A DNA stretch of 64,000 nt, from the NCBI RefSeq assembly GCF_021155765.1, contig NC_060108.1, forward strand, positions 27,144,025 to 27,208,024. The letters run 5' to 3'. The stretch is from Diprion similis. Its lineage: Eukaryota; Arthropoda; Insecta; Hymenoptera; Diprionidae. Shown in pieces: positions 59,524-64,000 of this stretch; position 1 is the first letter of the stretch; each line of letters starts with the position of its first letter. A model generated the notes under the pieces. It saw only the letters and a list, made by a program, of their open reading frames with translations, was not told the DNA's origin and ran no database searches. A program made the translations under genes and the position numbers.

Positions 59524-60115
59524 TGCAATGATGTAGATGTGTAAGATGTAAAATCGTGGCCTCGTAACGGATCACTTAACCGCGGCAGTTTCTCCGTACA
59601 AGCAATTACCCGAAATTCGATTGAATCGTATATTTCTATGCGGTACTAACTCGTCGTCATTGCAGTTGATGATCGAGAGCTGAACTGTTCAATTTAATTC
59701 GATTGAAACGAAATTGAATTACGCGGTTATTCGATCAGAGCTGCACTCGGACCTTTACACATGAGTGATAAGTGATGGTGCATGAACTTATAAGATAGAC
59801 GCGTGTATTGTGTAATTATTTATAGTATATTGTCGGGTCGTTATTTTCCTTGACGATACGACGTCGATGACGGGAAAGGATGGATCGGTGGACGTTACAC
59901 ACTGACATTACCAGAATTGAGAGAAGAAAGAGGATTGTGCGCGTGTGGGTGACAATTAGACGTTCAATTCGCTCTTCATTCGGCTCGCGATTATAAACGC
60001 TGCAATTTCGAAAATTATACTATTTAAACTACACTCGGTATAATGTACCCCTCATATACTTGTGTATAGCGAGTTATAGCTAACGATGGGCGTAATAGCC
60101 ACGTAAAAATAGGTA

Positions 60116-60678
60116 TGAATTAAAAATATTCCGGATATGGCTGCATTTTTGTGTCGATGAGGATCTCCGATCGTCACGAATCGAAATCTGAAGTAATTTT
60201 TTGGAAACAGCAAAGAAACGTTTGACGTTTTCTGCGTTTTCCTCAAAAACTGCGGTCAATAGATAAAAATTGACTTTACCATCGCGTAGAGCGGAAAATT
60301 CTACATCGAATTATGTCCTCATATGTCGGAAACGGAGTCGGATTAACAAATTAAAAAAAAAGAAATTATCTCACCAAAATTTTCCAGATGCCGTTGTTGT
60401 GTAGAATTTCTTTTTTCTTAATTTGTTAATCCGACTCCTTTTCCGACATTATACGTGGACATAATGCGATGTAGAATTTTTCGCTCTACGCGATGGTAAA
60501 GTCAATTTTCATCCATCGATAGCAGTTTTCGAGGAATAAGTAAAACACGTTCAAGGTTTTGATGTTATCTCGAAACGACGGTTATACAGCACAAAAATTA
60601 CTTGAGATTTGAGTTCCTGAGGGTCGGAAATCCTTATCGTCACAAAAATACTGCTATATCAGGAATATTTTTAATTCA
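60116..60678. mobile_element. Large fold-back element
   Basis: TGAATTAAAAATATTCC at 60116 pairs with GGAATATTTTTAATTCA ending 60678, and pairing continues inward along arms of about 270 bp. Clear inner matches: GTAAAGTCAATTTT with its inverse; GCGTAGAGCGGAAAATTCTA with TAGAATTTTTCGCTCTACGC; GGAGTCGGATTAACAAATTA with its inverse. The centre is near 60395. It is noncoding. No target duplication is clear. Confidence 0.8.
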
Positions 60679-63600
60679 GAGCAGGTAATTTGAGTGGAAT
60701 ATTATAATTAAACGGCTGCACGAGTTAGAATTACACGAATCCTATACCTATCGTTTCAAACAATTCCAAACATTTTCTCTCGCATTTCAATCACAAGCAT
60801 AAATTGAAAGTATAATTAAACCGACGCTCTTGTCTCACAATCAAATGACGTGCGTTAGGCATATTATAGACTGCCTACATATCCAAATTAACACTTGGAG
60901 ATTCATACTTTGCAATACGGAATACGTAATGACATTATTCTATCTATACTCTAGCTCACAGGTGTACAGGGTTTAACGAGTTTCACGTAGAACCCCGTGC
61001 GTGACGGTGATAAACATTATATATTGCAAACACAGGCCCATCGCGTGATATTAGCTCGACATTAGCCGGCTGGCTTGCTCCTCGCAGAGCGAATGTCGAG
61101 CATATCTGCTACTCAGATCGAAGGTTCGTTAAAGGACGCCAGAGCTGCCGAGTGCGCCGGAAGGGATGGACCTAGGCTTACTTTTTCTCCCCCTACCCTC
61201 TGCCACCGTTTATATATTATCCACCACCGCGTCGTTATCGCCGTTGTCACCTCCGTTGTTTTCGATCAACACACCCTGATATATTCGATGACGGAATAAA
61301 CTTGCCCTAATTCACCCCTGCGGTGGCCTTCGGGTATAATACAGGAGAGGGTGGGGCAACGTGGGCCCTTTAAAAAAATAATGCTTAAAACCAGAATAAA
61401 ATATTTCGAGTAATTATGATTTCCGAATAATTGATATTTAATCAATAATCAAACAAGTGATATTGCCTCATTTCGCCCCACCCTTCCCTACGTAGGCGCA
61501 CACTCACCTCACAATTAAGCATATGTGTATTACAACACTATCCGGATATCCCCGTCTTCTCCGCAACTCTTCTCAACCCTGCACCGCACGATCATCCCTT
61601 AATTCCTTGGCCAGGTCGCAATACCTCTGTAACAACCAGCCTTCGTCGCATGCCTCGGGGTGGCGTAAGCCGGTCGTTACGTAACCTGCGACCATGTTCT
61701 TGTCACGGTTTATACCTTCTCGGGGCTGACCTAAGTACTTTTCTTTTCTTAGCTGGGCGGTGGGTGTAAGCTGCGGAAGCATTTAGATGGTTGACGAGGA
61801 GAATCGTGGCTCGGGGGTGAGGAAAACCGTTGTATGAATTCTGCAGTGGTATCGAAAGCAGCTGGGTTGCACGGATCTATCTGTCTTATGTTTTGATTGA
61901 GGATTGAGAATTCACGGCTGGTTTCATAATTCAGCAGACAGATCCTCCGATGCGAGGATGGCCGAGTTGGCTGCAAGATTTTTACACCTTCATCTTGAAT
62001 ATCTTATCAATCTTGTACGGTATTTTTTTTTGCAGGCTGCGCCGTATTCAGATTCTCCTTTAGTCGGATCGCTCCGAGTTCCGACCCTCCGCAACAACGA
62101 AATCTCTATTTATGTAATGCATACGCGAGTGCGGGCAGCAGTCGGTTGGCGGCTTTCTGATAAATTGTAAAATCCAATTATAGTATCTATTCTTCCTGAA
62201 AGCCGCGTTGAAGTTGCGACGCAATGCCTCGTCGGGTGTTACGACGTAATAGGAAATAAGTTGTGGTCAGGCATAATAATTCGAGTATGACGTCGTGGTA
62301 GGTGGATATAAATATACTTACATGTAAATTATATACCATATAAGGCATGTGGCGTGTAGTGACGAGCATCAACTGATTAACCAGAAAATTCGCGGTTTCT
62401 TTTCTTTTTGCCTATATATATTTAAATGCGTAAAAAGTTTTTTTCGTTTTCCGTTTAATTTTATTTATTTTTATTTTTATTTATTTTTTTTTGCCACGAC
62501 GACGACGACGACTCAATGTCCCAGAGATTGCTTGAATGTAATTATTTACAGACTTTTATCGCGGTGCTCATCGTTTTCTAATGAATAAAATAACCGAGTC
62601 TTGCGCCGTATCGCGTAAGCGGACTTTTTGAAAACGCGCTACTGCGAAAGTAATCGAAATAAATGTCTGGCGAAGAAGCCACCGGCAGGTAGGCCAGTGT
62701 AATGTATAATGTGGATCTTGACACGCAAACTGGCTCGATTCGAATTACGCGAGCATGAAGGCTCTCGCAGTGTCAGTGCCGGCACGCGATTCACTGAATT
62801 ATATTCACAACAGGTTGTAAGGTTCGCCTGATTCTATGGGAATGCCGTATATATAAGATACCTACTACTTGATCAGTATTCACAAAAACTGAAAACTTTG
62901 ATACACCTTCGCTTTATCTTCTTTATTTCCTTTCGACGATTCGATTTCTTGCTAGTCCCTCTGCAGCAGCGATTTTCTCCCATAATAAATGAGAAAGGAG
63001 CAAAAAGATTGCTACCAGCTTCCGGTAACCGTGGACCGACTGTATTATACGTGTTTGAGTCGTACGAGACACTTTGGAAGATAATATGGTAATTTTGACA
63101 TTTTTCGAATCTCTCAATACTTATGCGTATCGATTACACGTTCGAATAAACCTCGGAATAAACGAATGTTAATGCATTCGGCACACGTGGATTACGCATA
63201 TGTATGGGATGTTCATCTGCCGGAATGTGGTGATGAAAATTTGGCAGAAATTCCATTCTCTGTTTGTCGTACAAAACGTGTTGTTGATGATAGGTACATT
63301 TTGCAAATTAATCGTGGATTTTCCAACGGTGGAATAAAAGCATGAATCTGGAACTTGTGATTCGTTAGCTACACGATGAATATTAATGGGTTTTACTGCA
63401 TTCCGTAAATGGCATCGATTCCTTGGTAACTCACGATATGCTTTACGAATTTCATGTACCCACGCGTATACCATACGGCCATCGATAAATTACTTTTGCG
63501 AAGAATTCGAAACCCTGCATTCAACGTTCTATATACGACAATTTAGCAACCTATCGCAAATGGATTTCTTTGTGATCTATGTTTGGTTTGTCGTCTTATA

Positions 63601-63720
63601 GCTACTCTCTTTTGTCTGTCCTTGATATCTCACAAAGATCGAAGCGATTAGGCAGTCGCTGCATCGTCACTTTAAACAAATCCAGTTTTTGAACTGGCGA
63701 AACTGGTTGTTTCTCCTCAC
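60679..63720. other. Gene-poor region before the right edge
   Basis: No gene is recognised. GC-richer patches occur at 61060-61260 and 61560-61850. The second holds a minus-strand ATG-started frame of 69 codons (61573-61782; fragments LRKEKYLGQPREGINRDKNM, EGWLLQRYCDLAKELRDD) that resembles no family I know. Confidence 0.5.
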
Positions 63721-63854
63721 GTAGAGACGCGAATGCCAACGACGACGAGGATGACGAAGCGGCGTGAATTCGCTCGGCGATCCTCGCGTGAGCATTTTGC
63801 TCGGTCGAGACTCCACCACCCCCACCACCCTCGTCGTAGCTCGCGGTTTCCCAT
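63721..63854 (-). CDS. Possible internal exon of a minus-strand gene running off the right edge
   Basis: An acceptor TTTCGCAG precedes a 134-bp open block that ends at CTAC followed by a GTGAGG donor (phase 1 in, phase 1 out). The best frame reads like a low-complexity exon: WETASYDEGGGGGGVSTEQ, then NAHARIAERIHAASSSSSSL, then AFASLR. GC at third positions is high compared with its surroundings. The product is unknown. If real, its 5' exons lie beyond 64000, and the gene-poor 20 kb to the left may be its intron. A GGT-rich repeat could mimic this. Confidence 0.35.
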
Positions 63855-64000
63855 CTGCGAAACACAAACATTTGAACGCTGTTATACCCGAGGCTGTGCC
63901 CTAACCACTCCCCATCGAAAACCCTCCTCATCGTTATACACATCTTTCGCACGAACAAACCCCGCGCGAATAACCCATCTCTGATTGATTAAACAGCGAA

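Noticed and set aside
1..64000. CRISPR arrays, operons, ribosome binding sites and prokaryotic islands.
   Set aside because: The window is intron-bearing insect nuclear DNA. The repeats seen are microsatellites and fold-back elements, not spaced direct repeats.

Overview
The window is nuclear DNA from an insect. It is AT-rich, full of microsatellites, and its genes are split by GT-AG introns. The gene families (methoprene-tolerant with its conserved C-terminal block, insect tryptophan hydroxylase, Aplip1) fit Hymenoptera. A sawfly-like genome is my best guess, but that is inference from overall character and not from a diagnostic marker.

Layout. (1) 1-5166: upstream DNA with no gene I can name. 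(2) 5167-16828 (+): methoprene-tolerant (Met), the juvenile hormone receptor, with 11 coding exons recovered; its 5' coding exon was not located. (3) 16829-22743: AT-rich intergenic DNA with microsatellites, one 90-codon unrecognised ORF and a fold-back MITE. (4) 22744-23894 (+): TMEM223, a mitochondrial inner-membrane protein, with an NRF-1/Ewg-like palindrome about 75 bp upstream. (5) 26130-30059 (-): Aplip1/JIP1, a JNK-pathway and kinesin scaffold, 8 exons, 508 codons. (6) 32958-38786 (+): tryptophan 5-hydroxylase (Trh), 12 exons, 544 codons, divergent from Aplip1. (7) 40125-42563 (+): NAE1/APP-BP1, the regulatory half of the NEDD8-activating enzyme, 8 exons, 538 codons. (8) 42996-43908 (-): SNRPD1/SmD1, 4 exons, 123 codons, convergent with NAE1. 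(9) 43909-63720: about 20 kb with no recognisable gene. It holds GC-rich islands, three full palindromic CRE sites, a local cluster of three short MITEs, two large fold-back elements, a near-perfect 50-bp-arm hairpin and many simple repeats. (10) 63721-63854 (-): one exon-like block, possibly part of a gene that continues past the right edge.

Exon chains were built by matching reading frame, splice consensus and phase across each junction. The Trh, Aplip1, NAE1, SNRPD1 and TMEM223 chains are divisible by three with no internal stop; the Met chain is phase-consistent from its first recovered exon to the stop. The genes are not an operon or a pathway cluster. Two are neuro-endocrine (Met for juvenile hormone, Trh for serotonin), one is an axonal transport scaffold (Aplip1), and the rest are housekeeping (neddylation, splicing, mitochondria). 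I found no convincing new multi-gene system. The least expected observations are an in-frame 8-residue duplication in the conserved Met tail, a possible intronic polyadenylation form of Met, the MITE families, and exon-like blocks that no recognised gene explains.
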